A stretch of 64,000 nucleotides of DNA from Mansonella perstans (lineage: Eukaryota > Nematoda > Chromadorea > Rhabditida > Onchocercidae). A program made the position numbers and the translations under genes. Location of the stretch: NCBI GenBank assembly GCA_037074765.1, contig JBAMDO010000165.1, forward strand, positions 1 to 64,000, in the 5' to 3' direction. How positions within the stretch are numbered: position 1 is the first letter of the stretch; the number at the start of each line of letters is the position of its first letter. Below the pieces are notes generated by a model. That model was not told the origin of the DNA, did no database searches, and worked only from the letters and a program-made list of their open reading frames with translations. Positions 48,249 to 62,320 of this stretch are shown piece by piece.

Positions 48249-51200
48249 ATGACAAGTCACAATCATTTTCATTTATCAATTGCCGAACGACGAATTCGAA
48301 ATCGTAGCTTGTCAAGTTTTCTTTGGACACCACCACTTTATCCGGGTTATTCGGCAAAACATGACAAATCATTCAAGTCAAACTTTTATCATCAGCAATT
48401 ATGCAAATTTGGAGCATCAGAAATTGCAGCAGCATCATCAAATCGTATAACAACACCTAATTCTACTAATACTACAAATTTTTATTCATCTTCAACACAA
48501 AATGTCGAAGCATTTTGTCCATTTAAGGTATGGTGGGAAATTAATTTTTCCAGATCTATAGCAATTTCCGTTATAACGGATGGGAATTTGGCTGAAATCA
48601 TTTTACAGTTGCTATCACGAGAAGCGTTAATGCTATCGGAAAAAAGCTATTCCGTAGTTTAGGAATATTGGAAATGATTCTTTTAAATTCCACTCACAAA
48701 TTTGCGCTATTTATACCTTTGTTAACTATCAGATTTCATAAAATAAATTTGATGTTAATTAAATATAATTGAATGTTAATTGAAAAAAATTTTTTAAATT
48801 AATGAAACTAAATTGAAAGCCTTAACAAAATAAGGAAATGGTAATAAAGAGGAAAAAAACCTAAACAATAATTTTTTTTAGCATGAAATTCCTCCATCAC
48901 AGATACTACAGCGATCAGAAAATGAGAATTTAAATTGGAATAGTCCAAAGCAGTGTGCAAATTCAAAAGAATCATCCGGTTATGGCTCAGGAACTTCCGA
49001 ATCAGATCTGGAAAATGAGCAACAATCGAAAAAGGTCAATTTTTTTTCAGATATATATATATTATTTTAGATCAAAAATGAAATCAATAAAATAATCAAC
49101 CAGATTTCTAATCGCTTGTAATTTTTCAACAGTGTTGAAATTAAAACAAAGAAAGAAATCTTCATAATTATTGCAATTTCCCGGATAGCTTGCTCGTGAG
49201 ATTTCATAGCATATTTTCAGATGATTTTCGGATGATATGTGTCGGAAATAATAAAAGCTTTCGGATAACTAGAAATTAATCTGTTCTTTTCATCCGCTAA
49301 CAATATTTCCATAGCGATAATTTCAATGTCTCATTTCAAATATTATGATTAATATTTATTTCAGTTTGTTAATTATCATTACTTTGTAGCTTAAAATTGA
49401 TTTAAACTTACAGCAGAATTAAATTTTTAGTTAATTCAACTGAGAGAAATAAATTGGAAAAAATAAATTAAATGAGTGAATTGGGATCAAAAATTTTAGC
49501 TCATATAATAATATTGGTAATTAAAATATAAGATTATAATGACAAAAAAGAAAATAACAAATTAATAAAATAATGCTCATGATGTTAGTAATAATAGTAA
49601 CAATAATTGTGAAAGCAACAACAATAAAAGACAGTAATAGTAATAATAACAACAATAATAGTAAAAGCGATAACAATAAAGGACAATAATAATGATAATA
49701 GCAACAATAATAGTGATAGCGATAACAGTTAAAGGCAATAATAGTAATAATAACAACAATGACAGCGATAGCAAAAACAATAAAAGACAATAATAGTACA
49801 ATTAAATAAACTAGTAATAACGATAATAATGATTATTAATTAACAATATTAATATTCGTAGTATTGTTAATAACTATAATAAACAATAAATCAGAAATAT
49901 GAATAATAATAATGGTAAAAATTGCTATGGTAAAAGCAGCAATAAGTGCGATGATTGAATAAATTAAGATTTTACACTTAAGTTCATTTATTATTAAATT
50001 TCATCTGACATTTAAATCATTAATTGAAAAATCGAAGCCTGTCATAGCAATTCTTTCTTTCATGCATAAGTTCATTCAAAAAAAAAATTCATAAAAATTG
50101 TATTTAAATTCAAAAAAAAATTAAATTCAAAAAAATTGAAATTTTTTGACCATTCCATTTTTACTTTTTTCCCATTTTAGAATTTAGGAACAATTATCGC
50201 TTCCATTCATGCCAGCAGCGCCGATATTAATCATAATCATTCCACTACCAATACTGCAATGACTGACAATTACAATGATATTTTTAGTCAAAAAAAAATT
50301 GAAATAGTTGGTCGAGCAACAACACGCGCGCCTATTAGGCAACAATATAATCGTCAGCATACGGTTTTCATTTTCGATTTTTAATTTTTGACAGTAATAG
50401 CAGCAATGACTGTAATGATAATTGATAATACTGATAAAGCCCGATACAACAACAATTCAGTTCATATCTTCCTAAGTTATTTAGCATTTATTTCATTTTT
50501 TCATTTACTATTGATTACATAATTATTATATTAATTATATATGTACATATATATTAATTACATGTTTGATTCTAATTAACTCATTTCAAAAAAAAACCTT
50601 TTCAATACAAATTTAATTTTATCTAAACGTATTATCCAATTATGATACTATCTTAAATCGTGGGATCGTATCATTTATCTGATCATCTTGAGCTCGATTA
50701 AAATTTGCCAAAAAAGAAGAAAAATTTTCACCAATTTTAATTCCTGATAAACTAATTATTGTTTTTTGTTGCTAATTTTATTTCGCGCCTGTTAATAATA
50801 ACCTAATTAACTTGTGATGTAATTGTGAACTGAGATGATTGATAAGACTGATGAAACGATTGATTATTGATGACAAAAAAAAACGAACAGTGATATTTGA
50901 TGAATAATTATTCGTTTAGTTAGAGAAAAATAGACGACGAAGTGTTCCTGCAAAACTTCGTGACACTTTTACAGGTAAATTTATTTTTTCAATATCTTCA
51001 AATTAAATTTTTTGAAAAATTTCATTAATTTCAAGTATTTCAAGGTTATTTTTGTTATAAATTCGCTAAAAATTTTTAAAGTGAATCAGAAACGCTTCGA
51101 AATGTGGCGTGATTTTCATATTGCGACAAATTAAATTTTTCTGAATAACTTCAAAGTTTTTTTTCTGTTAAAAATTGTTAAAAATTTTTAAAATAAATCA

Positions 51201-54200
51201 GAAATGCTAAAAAATGCGACATAATTCTCATATTGCATCAATTGTGTATAAAACAAAATTTTTTTTACTGACACATTTTCATTCCATCAAAAATTAAAAT
51301 TAAAAATTGGTGAAATTATTAGTTTGTTATCTTTTTGAACCAGTTAAACCATCATTAACCGGTTTTAGTAAAATTGTCAAAGCAATCTGCTCATATATAT
51401 TAAGATCCATTAATCCCGCAGCTTATGCATTTGTGAAGATGTGTTAAAAATTTTCTGTTATTGCTGATAAATGCAATTAATTATCGTATTTTTTTAAAAT
51501 TATCAGTTTTAAAATTATTTAATTACAGGTAGTGATTGAAAATTTCGAAGATTTCATGTGAAATTTAATAAATGATTTTTTATTTTTTTTTCCAGATGAA
51601 ATTGTTCGCGTACTTGAAATAAACGGTTTATTTCAATATGAAACAGATGCGGTAAGTTCATTGGTTCATTTTTTTTTTTTTTTGATTGTTTCTGTTCCTG
51701 TTTGCTTTTTATTATATGAGTACTAATTAATTAAGCTTTTTGAATAATTAAAAAGTACTATAATTGAATTGATTATGACTGTTAATTAAACATTCAGCAT
51801 TCAAATTGACTGTGCAAATTTGTTTTCAAAATTATTGCATCTTCGCACAAAACGATCGGGTAAATGAATCCGGCAAACCGATTCATTTATTTGAAATAAA
51901 TAAATATATAAATGCATAGCAATGATAACGAAGTACTAGTAATAAAACTTAGAAATGATGAAAAAGATTTGTAAGTTGACAAAATGCAGATTAAAAAAGT
52001 AGAATACATGGAAAAGTGAATCATTGAATCATGAATCAAATTTTTCTACCATAACAATTTTTTATGAATAGTCATTTTTCAAAAAGATTAAGTCTGCTTA
52101 TTTGATTGATCCGAAAAGCAGATTTAATTTGATCTGTTAATTCAGTTTCCGTTTTTTTCGTTTTTTTTGTTTGAATTAGGTCACTTTTAAATGATTACTT
52201 GTAAAAAATCGCGTCCTAATGGTCAATTCTCAATAAAAACTTTTCACTTCTCTATAATCATTTTCAATTGGTCATTTTAAAATGGTCTATTTTAAATAAT
52301 AATTTCTGAACAACTGTATTTTTAAGACCACTTACCAATGATCATCATTTTGAAATATTCATCTTCCCAAGAGGTCATTTTTTCATATTCATTTTTTTAA
52401 ATGGCCATTAAGATTACTTGCCAATAATCACTTCCAATGAACAATTCTCAATAAACATTTTCCAGTTTTCTAGTAATCATTTTCAGTTGGTCATTTTAAA
52501 ATGATCCATTTCGAATAATAACTTCTAAACGATTGTAACTTCTAAACGATTGTACGAATAATAACTTCTAAACGATTGTATGATCATCTTGAAATAGTCA
52601 TCATCCCAAAAGATCATTTTCTCATATTCGTTTTTTAAATGGTCATCAAAATTACTTGCCAATAATCACTTCCAATGGATAATTCTCAATAAAAAATTTC
52701 CAGTTTTCCATAATCATTTTCATTTGATCATTTTAAAATGATCCATTTCAAATAATAAGTTTTAACGATTGTACTTCTAATCGTCATTTTCCAATCATCA
52801 TTCTGAACTAGTCATCTTTCCAAACGGTCACTTGCCGACATTCATTTTTTTTAAATGGTCACTACGAATTACTTCCATTTGTTAAAATTTATCTTCAAGC
52901 TAGTTTTGCCATTTTTTTTTTTTTTTTGTTGAATTGCCATCATTTTAATCTAATCTATTTCTTTTCTCGTTTTTCATCGTAACGCGCGTAATTTTGCTCA
53001 AATTAACCAGTTGGAAAATAATGAAATTAACTAGCAGAATTGTCATAAATACGAAATTAATGATGATTTAAAATTGGGAATTCATTCAGACATTCATTAA
53101 CAAAATGGCAAAATTAATTAATGGTAATGATTAAAATTCGTTCTTTTTTTTCTTCAAAATTTTTTCCTTCCAATTTTAATGTCGTAGTGGTGGTGGTGAA
53201 ATTTCCAACTAAATGAATTTTCATGCTCAGCGCATCCATCATCATTCAGCAAACAAAGTGATGATGGACAAGTTCGATGATTTCATTTCTTTTTCAGCTT
53301 TTTTCTCTTTTCATTTTCTTTTGACATTTTTGCGCATTTTCTTTTAGTCGCATAATTTTAAATTTTTCACTAAAAATTATTTTAACTGATAAATTATTTT
53401 TATTTTTGAATATTTGCCAAGGTTGCCATTTGCGCACTGAGTGAGTTTTTTTCTGTTCTAAAAATAAAATTCAATTTTTTTCTTTTTTGGTTAGGCAACA
53501 CTCAATAATATTGTCATTTGATAATTTGCTTGTAATCTCATAGGATAGAATAACTAAAAGGTAAGTAATCAACAGTAATGTCGTACTTTGATAATTTAAT
53601 CAGTAGTAATGTTCTTTGATAATTTAGTAATTAATGACAAGAACGTTTCATATATTAATAATCACTAGTGATATCCTTCAACAATTAATTTCTGTATAAA
53701 GATAAGCGAGTTAATAAAAAAGTAGTATCTATCAATATCATCAATCAATAGTCCGCATAGTTTAATAATGTATAATTGTTATAATTAAAATCATTATTCA
53801 ATGATTTGTGTAAATGATAACTCTTATCCCATTTCCGCTAATTAATTGTTGGGAGAAAAAAAAGCATTTAGATTCAACACATATCTTGGTTGCATGAATT
53901 AATTATCTATTGATTAATTAATTAATTAATTATCTATATGGCCAATGCTAATAATTTGAAAATTCTTTTCTTTCTTTTTTCTCATTAAAAAATTAGAAAT
54001 TCGATAAAGCTGATAATTTAAAGTCATTTGTGGTTTTAGACGAAGTAAAAGATGAAGGACATTAGTTGACCTACAAAAAGAAAAAACAAATTTTGTCGAA
54101 TTTCAAAGACCTGTTTTTGAAATCTTGTCTTATAATTAATACACACATGCGGACAATTTAATTGTTCCTTATGCAGCTGATTTATAGATTTTGAGCTTAG

Positions 54201-57200
54201 GCAAAAAAAACTTTTTTCCATTTTATTTTTCACAGCTTAAAATCAACGTAATTTCTCCCGATTTATCATTTGAATTTTATTTGAATGATTTACAGTCTTT
54301 TGAAAAAAAACCACTGTTATTTAAACTTTTAATGCTTATTGCTTTAAGCTTTGAACAATTTTTTAATTTTAACTTTTAAAATTGAAAGTCGATCAAACAG
54401 TTTGAAATAACTTTATATTAATCTTCCATTCAATTTTTCTATATTTCATAATGGAACATTCCGTTATAATAGTTAATTTATAAAAATTTAAAATTATTAA
54501 GCTCACTTTTCAAAGGGATACAAAAAAAAATTAGCAAATATTAATTTAACAAAAATTTGAATAACTTGATTAAACTGCAGTAATTTCAAATTCATTTTTT
54601 TAAAATTAACTACTAAACAACAAGAGCGAAAAACTATTATACTTAATTTTACTTAATATTTATGTTATACTTAATTGTCTTAATTAACAATAGGAAGCTA
54701 GAACAGATTGAAGTATAAGCTGATAGTTACATTAATTTCATTAGTCTCTTGGCAGCATTATTTAAGATTAGTTAAACATTCAAATTCAAATTAAATATTC
54801 AAATTTAAATAGAATATAAAGAAATACTAGCAAATATTTTTATTTATGAAATAAAGGATGATAGCTTGCTAGTCTTTGCCAGAATAAAGTATTCTCTCGT
54901 TCACAAAAAAAGCTTTGCTTATCATTTTCTAATAATTAATTTAATTTCACTTGGATTTTAAATTTTAAATCAAAAGTTTTTCTATGATTACTGCATTGGA
55001 CTAAAGAAAGAAACGAAAAAAAAAAACTTTTTTTAAAAATTATTTAAAAGCATAATAAAAAAACAAAAGGAAATTCCCTCAAATAATTCAGCCAAAGCTA
55101 AATGCAATCGGATATATCAGAAATTAATCAGTTATTAGAATTTAAACTCTTTTAGGAATAATTGTTTGGATAAATTAATCAAACAACAATTAATTTGATT
55201 AGAAGAAAATAAATGGCAAATTAATTAGCCAAATCAGAAATCAACAATCAATTTGAGCAAATTAATAAATCTTTAAAATGAGTTTAAAAATAAATTTTTG
55301 CTAAAAATTCGATTCTTATAGAAACTTTTTGTAAATTACATTTTTCTACGTACTGATCATAAAATTCCGTCATTTTTTTTCATTTTTATTTCAACATTTT
55401 CTTCTATGTGTTCGTTTCCACAGAAAGCTTTAGAAATTGCCGTTTAAATTTTTATTATTACTTTTTTTTTATTTCGAATTATGACCTGAATAAATTGCAA
55501 GAAGAAATTGCAAAAATAAACGAACCGAAAAATATCCCTTTGAATTTAATTTTTAAAATTTAATTTCATCTAAATTCACCAGAATTTCCGTTTGGCATTA
55601 TGCATTTTTTACTATCAATCAATTCATTTTTAATTACGAATTTGTAATATTAATTAATTAATTTCTAGTCACATAATTCATACTATTTTCAATTGTTCTA
55701 TTTCTAAGTATATGTTCACGAAATGGATTAGAATATTAATTAATCCATTTCTAATTATATATTTGCATTATGACGAAACGTTCAATTTCTTCGGTTCAAA
55801 TTTATCTATGTGTTTTCGTTTCTAACTCATTTTATTCATTAAAAAATATTCTCACTAATTGAAGTAAGTGAAAAAAATTTGACAAAATGAAGTTTTAGAA
55901 TTTCAAATTGTTCGAACATAATGCGATGCAATAATTGAAAAGTAATTTTTTCATTGGAATTTGTTCTCCTCTCATACAATAATATTAATCATCATTTTTG
56001 CAAATTAAATATCCAAAACTGGTACTTTCAAATTCGTATTTATAAGAATTTTCAGCATCAGCAAAAATTGTCATAAATCGTCAATTAAAAGTTTTCACTA
56101 ACAATTTTTACGCCTTAAATTTCAAACAAATTTGGTCATATTTGACATACTTCAATAATATTTTGGATTTTAATTACCTGAAAGCAAATTTTGAATCGAA
56201 ATTTTTCGCATTAACAAACTGCAATTCAATCAGAGCAAAACTGTGAACTAATACTTGGTACATTTATTTAATTATTATTTTTTTGACGAATTAAATAGTT
56301 GTTAATATTCACTTAATTGATATTTGATATGAATTGAGAGTTTAATCGTTGATACTAATCATACTAATCATAAAAATAATAATCAAGTTAATTAATTAAT
56401 TTATTGTGTAAGTTTTTTTTTAGTTTGATATAGAACTATCCATTATTCGCTTTAATGTTTTCAATGTAAGCGTTAAAATATTTTTTCTAATTTATTTCAA
56501 ACAGATTTTATTTGCTAATCGAATTCAAAAACAACAATTTCATAACTTTTTCATAATTTTAAAGAAAAAAGCTAAAATTAATAAATTATTTAAAAATATT
56601 AAATAAATTTTGCCGAAAGAAATAATTATGTTATTTTCAGTTAAATTTCATTCTTTGCGATTTTAAGTTTATGAATTCAAAGCATTTGATTCGCAAATTT
56701 ATGGCTCATTTTTAATTAATTAAAGTGCAAATTAATGTTTTTTGAAAGTTTGTAAAAATTCATTTCTTCACTGTCGCAGTTTTTATTATTAAAATTAAAT
56801 TAAAACTTTTTCGATTTTGTCTCTTTTATTTCGCAATTATGAAATTGCTTTCGTCATTTTTTTTTTTGGTTTTTTTCTGGTTGATAAATATTTGCCAAAT
56901 AACATAAGGAATAAATTTTGCAAAATAAAATTTTGAAAGTTGTTCTGATTGAATTGCAATATTTTGGATCATCTTTTCTGGCTCATTAAATTCCACCATT
57001 TTCGTCTTCTTGCGGAAGAATGAATGAATGATATGAATTAATCTATTTTTGTATTTCAAATCAGAAATTTGGATTTTACAATAACTTCAGAACTTTTGAT
57101 TTGAGCTGAAAATTTTCGATTTTCTGTTACTTTTTTTTAATCGTATTAAAAAATACTTTCTGTTCATTTCTAATTTAGTATTGGAAAAAAATTAGAGTTC

Positions 57201-60200
57201 AAAGTTCAGAATTAAAGTTCAAAATATCACTTTTAAGTTTAATCGACTTTTTTACTTTTCCTAGCTGGAGCAAATTTTGCCAACCATTAATTGCCATCGA
57301 TCTGCATTATATTGCAAAAATCGATTGTCGAATAATTGTCGTAAAAAAATAACTAAGGATTAATTAGTTGAACTTAAAAAATGCATATAGATGATGAATT
57401 TTTATTTATAAGACTATTATTTTAAAAAGCTCAATGATTATAGTACTATTAATTAACCTACTAATTATAAGTTAATTCTTTCATCAAACTTTTTCAACAG
57501 AAGTTTTTGAAATACGGATTTTTTTGTGCAATCCTGGTGACAAAGTTTAAGAGAATTGGGCAATGTTAATTCTTACTTAAAATATGGACTTTTTTTGTAA
57601 AAAAAAAAAAAAATCAATGAAAATGAATACAATGAATTGCTTTTGTCGATATTTAATTACGGTATATTGCTCATTATTTTTATAAACTGGTTTTTCGATC
57701 TAACATTGACATCTAATTCATTTATCTCAAATATTTATAATTGTTAAAAGATGATTTTCCATTGATGGCGAAATGAAATGGAAATGAAAAAAATTCATTT
57801 ATTTAAATTTAATCACTTAAATTTGAATTCATTTACTTAATGTTTACTTAAATTTTCATAAATTTAAGTTTTGATTCATTTATTTCAATTAACGTAATTT
57901 GAAATGAAAGTACAGTGACGGAAACGGAATTAAATGTGAGTAAACAAGTAGAATAGTTGTTAATTGGAAATGAAATTGAAACTTTTTGATGTATAACCAT
58001 ATTCTAATGGGAGGAATAATTAACCATTCCTAATTGATTTGTGATAACAATGAAGAAGAAGGCAAGTATGAACAAACAATAAGTATTGGGAATATGTCAA
58101 AAAACAGAATATTAAAAACTTAGAATTTTTTAATTACTATTTTCTGAAAAAATCAACGAAACGTCAAAATGGTAAAAACTGGAAATGAAATAAATGTTTC
58201 ACATCAAAAAATCATAATATTTTTTACAATTTATCAGAGCAGAGGAAATGAATAAAATTTTTGGATAATTACAAAAAAAAATTAGAGCAAGGTAAAAAAT
58301 TATTCCAATTAAAATTTTCCATTTCATTTAATTTTAGAAATTAAAAATATTTCTGCAAGTAATATTTTTTATTTTATTAATTCAAGAACGAATTATACCT
58401 ATCGTACATTTTCACAGATAATAATGCAAATAGGATAAAATCGAAATATAAATGAATTCAGTTTTAACCAATTTTTAATATTTGACCACAATTATTTAAT
58501 AATTTCAAATAAGTATAAGCAAAATGGAATGGTAATTAAAAATTTTTTCGTTCTAATCTAATTTTAAAATGGAAGCAGAAGTTTTTGCTGTAATTAAAAC
58601 ATAATTAAAAGTTGCAAAAATTTTTCGTTTTGTACTTTTAAACCCATTTTTTTTAATTAACAGACAAAATGTAAAAATTTGTAACCAAATCAAATTCCGC
58701 AATTTCGAAAAAATTACATTTATTTAGATTCAATTCATTTCCTTTACTCTTCAGGATACCGGTATACGTCGAGCAATAATACGTGAGCAAAGTGTTAATC
58801 GACCGGAATCGGTTATTCAACTTGCGCGAAAATTTGCTGAAGCAAGTGCTGCACAAGTAAAATCAATTTTAATAATTTTGAAGAATTTTTAAAAACTTTT
58901 TGAAGCTTTTTTACCGAACAAAATTTATAAGTAATTAATAGTCTTGAGGAAACAAAAAAAAGTTAGAAAAAAGTTTATTGAAAAATTATCAAAAAAGAGA
59001 AAATAATTGAAAATTCAAAAACAATATTTTTTCATATCTTTGTGTGTGTTTGTGCTAATGAATGATTTTTATTAGCATTGCAGATAATTATTTTTGTTTT
59101 TCTTTTTTTCGTTCCTATCTCATTTAATGTAACCTTTCAAATTAAAATTTTGTTGGGAGTTAATTTTGGTATTTTTGTAGGATAGGAAAGAAGAGAAAGA
59201 GGGAAAGAAGGAGAGCGTGTAGAGAAGTTGGACAATTTAAATTTTAAATTGACAATTTTTCAAATTTTTTACTAATACGAAAAACCTGTTAGCTAAATGT
59301 GTTTGAATTGGAATTAAATTAAATTACTTCTCGAACTTTTTTTGAAGGAAACAGGAAATTTTTAGGTTGAATATCAGAAATTATCCTAAATATAATAATA
59401 CCATCATTTAGTTAGAAAAGACAAGTCAAAAGAGTGAGAGGGAGAGAGTTAAAATAGACATTTCAAAAAAAAATGAACTCTTTAAATAATTTTCATAACC
59501 TTTTTATTGCCCTTTTTGTTCGATCAATAATTTTACAATCATTTTTGGACTTTTTTTCCGTCAAAAAGTTTTTGTAAATTCAATTTTTATTTTATTTTGA
59601 AAATGAAAAAAATTTTCAAATTTAGTTTTCGTTTCATCAAAGAAATGAAAGATTTTCTTATTAAATAGTTTTATATTAATTTTTGAAATTACACTACTGA
59701 ATAAATGAAAAATTTTTCAATTAAAATATTTATAAATTGATCTTTACTGTATCAAGAAAAAACAAGCGAAAAATTTCTATCTTAAAATTCTTTAAATTAC
59801 TTTTAACTTTTTCTTATAACATTTTTTTGATTAAAATTGAAAATTGAAAAATTATTAGTCTAATTTACTATCTTAATGAGAGAAATAAGTTAAAAATTTA
59901 AATTTTAAAATATATATGTTTTCAAATTTAATTCTTTTTTTACTGAAAATAAAAAGATAAATCAGAATTTAATTTGCTTTTTAAATGATACTAATTAAAG
60001 ATATTACTGTTTTATTTTATAGGCTGAGCTTTTCTCTCTTCCCTCTTCTTACTATACTATTTTCCAGGAAGTCTTGTTTTTTAATTTTAAAAAATTTTTG
60101 CAATTATTTTTTCAAATGACTTATTAATTAACGATAGCGTTGTTGTTGATAAATAGCCCCAAAATTGTGGGTTGGATGAGTAATTTCATTTAATGACCGT

Positions 60201-62320
60201 AATTTTTGCGAAATGGTTCTTCACCTCAAAATTTATGCCTGAGGGAAAGAGGAAAAAAAGGTCGATAAAAAAAGTATTGTTTTATTGTCAGGCACTAATA
60301 CAGGAAATCTTTTAATGAAAGATTTTTATTCATTTTTCAAAAAAAAGAAAATTTTTGTTGGATAACAATAACAATATGATAGATGGCCAGGTAGCCAGTA
60401 GCTAGAATCAGGTAGCTCCAAATAAAGAGTAAATTATTCAAATAAAAGCAATTATCAATGAAAGGAAGAATATTAAATTGAATGAGCAATTTCGAGTGGA
60501 ATGATTTTTATATTTATCCATCTAATTTCTTATTAGAAATTAAAATAATTGAATTCATATTCTTATTAGAAATTAAACTGGATAAATACAAATATGAAAT
60601 AGAAATATGAATTCTAATATTGATTTGCTAGAATTCATATAATTAATCGGAATGTTATTTTGGTTTCAGGTAATTTAATAGGATTTGATATGCTAATCTT
60701 AAATAAAATATGATTCCAGTTATTTTTTTTTTTTTTCGAACCTGATGGGATAAATTTCCAGTTTAATTATTGCATAATTTATTCTATTTAGATGACAGAA
60801 AAATTAACATTATCCTTAATAAATTAGAAGAAGGAGAAGGAGCAAATTTAATTCATTTTTCTATTAAACATAACAGCCGGTACTTTTTGCTTCTTTCATG
60901 CCGAATCTTTATTTTAGCCAAAAAAGGAAAAAGATCATGAATTGATCATAACTCAAAATAAGCCAACCTATAAAATATTTTTTGTAACATGAATCTGTTA
61001 TACATAATTAGTTAGGCTATATTGTAGCATCGCTCTTTCGAGAATTTTTTGGTAAATTCAAATTCACTACGCTTTTCAAACTATTTGTGATAAAATCTTA
61101 TCTGTTTATTAAAATAGAATTAATTTTTGATTTAGGTATAAATTTAAATTTATTAATATTTCATCTAATTTTTTTTTTTGAAATTCCTTCTTTAAGGATA
61201 AACGAATTTACATATCAAATCAAAAACTGTTAGCAAGCGAAAAAAATTTAGCGACAATAGCGCCAACCGTACATTCATCTGGCATTGAAGCAAACAGCAT
61301 TCCAACACAAAAAGGTATCAAATTTTATGTATGATATTTGGATTCATATAAACGATGTCAAAGGTTGAATAATGATGAATAGATGAAAAAATTTGTGCTG
61401 TAACATTTGCTATAACAGCTATAACACAGTCTGTGCTATAACGAAAACGATTCATAAATCGATGAAAAAATGATTAAAATTTATTCATTATCTTAATCAG
61501 TAAAATTTTTAATTAAAATTAATTCATTATTTTAATTAACGAGGTTTTTAATAAAAAAATCTTTTATATTTTTCAAAAGAAAGATGAAAGGAAATTAATC
61601 AATTCATAGTTTTGTTTTGCAAATGCTCTGACGAAAAAAAAAGGCTCAAAAATCGATTATAATAAAAAAAATATTTAAATTTAATTTATTATTTTAATTA
61701 ATGAAATTTTTTTGAAGAAAAAAAAACAAGGATGGAAATTAATTAATTTACATTTGATTTAATTGATGCACTTTTTTTTTTGCTCTCATCCAAATATTGC
61801 GGAACTATTTCTCATCATTTGGACATTTCTTGCATTTTTTTTGCAGTAGCAAATAATTTCAGCTATTTCAAACTAAATTTGAGCAGCACAATCATTAATA
61901 GTAATTTGTGCCAGAATTTCTTTTTGAAGTATTCAAATAAAAATTCAAAAAATAAATTAACTTCTAGACTCAACCATCCTTCAGTTTTTTATGAGATTTC
62001 AAAATTAGATTTGAAAACTTTCAAAAAAAGTCGATCAATAATGCTTACTTGTTCAACACATTGCATTGAAATGAGAGCGATTCGCTAAATTTATTTTGTG
62101 ACATTCTGCAATTATATTTAAAATATAAATTACTGTAATAAAAAAAGGAGAAAATTAGCAAAATTATTTGAATCATAAAATATCATCTAGACTGTGTCAA
62201 CATCTTGTTTGTTTGTTTGTTTGTTTTTTTTATTTAAAGATATTGAATCGCATCAACGCGATCATCCTTTGTGGCTCGATTTGTCCTTTCGTAGAAAGCC
62301 AGGCGGAATTGCTTGTCTAT
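48249..62320 (+). CDS. Unrecognised multi-exon protein, probably 3'-incomplete
   Basis: Eight exons: 48249-48527, 48882-49034, 50181-50363, 50920-50974, 51596-51651, 58755-58856, 61197-61314, 62240-62320. All are GT-AG with matching phases, giving 342 codons plus one base. I do not recognise the family. Residues 1-205 are low-complexity, rich in Ser, Asn, Thr and His, with a Ser/acidic patch (SSGYGSGTSESDLENE) and no membrane segment. From about 207 the chain is more ordered: a basic cluster (KNRRRSVPAKLRDTF), DEIVRVLEINGLFQYETD, an Ala/Arg-rich helix-like region ending ARKFAEASAAQ, and finally HPLWLDLSFRRKPGGIACL. A cytoplasmic or nuclear regulatory or scaffold role would fit but is a guess. 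A T-rich acceptor at 63683 would add FFVAVKQEI and stop at 63712; otherwise the gene leaves the window. Without splicing after exon 3, the frame would end at TAA 50382-50384. Confidence 0.72.
49611..49798. repeat. About 52-bp minisatellite built from AAC/AAT/GAT triplets
   Basis: Roughly 3.5 diverged units, each of the form AGCGATAACAATAAAGGACA followed by AATAATAGTAATAATA-like sequence, in intron 2 of the unrecognised plus-strand gene. Minus-strand frames here are translations of the repeat. Confidence 0.8.
50999..51245 (+). repeat. Diverged direct duplication (about 120-bp spacing)
   Basis: AATTAAATTTTT(T/C)TGAA, CTAAAAATTTTTAAA or its variant, AATCAGAAA(C/T)GCT and TCATATTGC recur in order in intron 4. 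Confidence 0.7.
51652..58754 (+). other. 7.1 kb intron
   Basis: Lies between the exons ending 51651 and starting 58755, with matching phase. It contains the degenerate array at 52186-52870 and otherwise AT-rich sequence. I looked for extra exons on both strands and could support none. Confidence 0.65.
52186..52870 (+). repeat. Degenerate tandem array, about 235-bp period, three copies
   Basis: Each unit has TCAATAAA(A)A, a CAGTTTTC-type word, ATAATCATTTTCA, GGTCATTTTAAAATG(G/A)TC, AATAATAACTTCTAAACGATTGTA, CATCTTCCCAA and TTTTTAAATGGTCA, in order. Units begin near 52225, 52450 and 52685. The middle unit has an extra triplication of TAACTTCTAAACGATTGTA. The core GATCATTTTAAAATGATC in the last unit is a perfect palindrome. 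Confidence 0.8.
58857..61196 (+). other. 2.3 kb intron
   Basis: AT-rich sequence between the exons ending 58856 and starting 61197. No further exon or structured repeat could be supported. Confidence 0.6.

Noticed and set aside
49521..49801. Two overlapping minus-strand frames rich in Leu, Tyr and Ile
   Set aside because: They are translations of the 52-bp triplet-based minisatellite.
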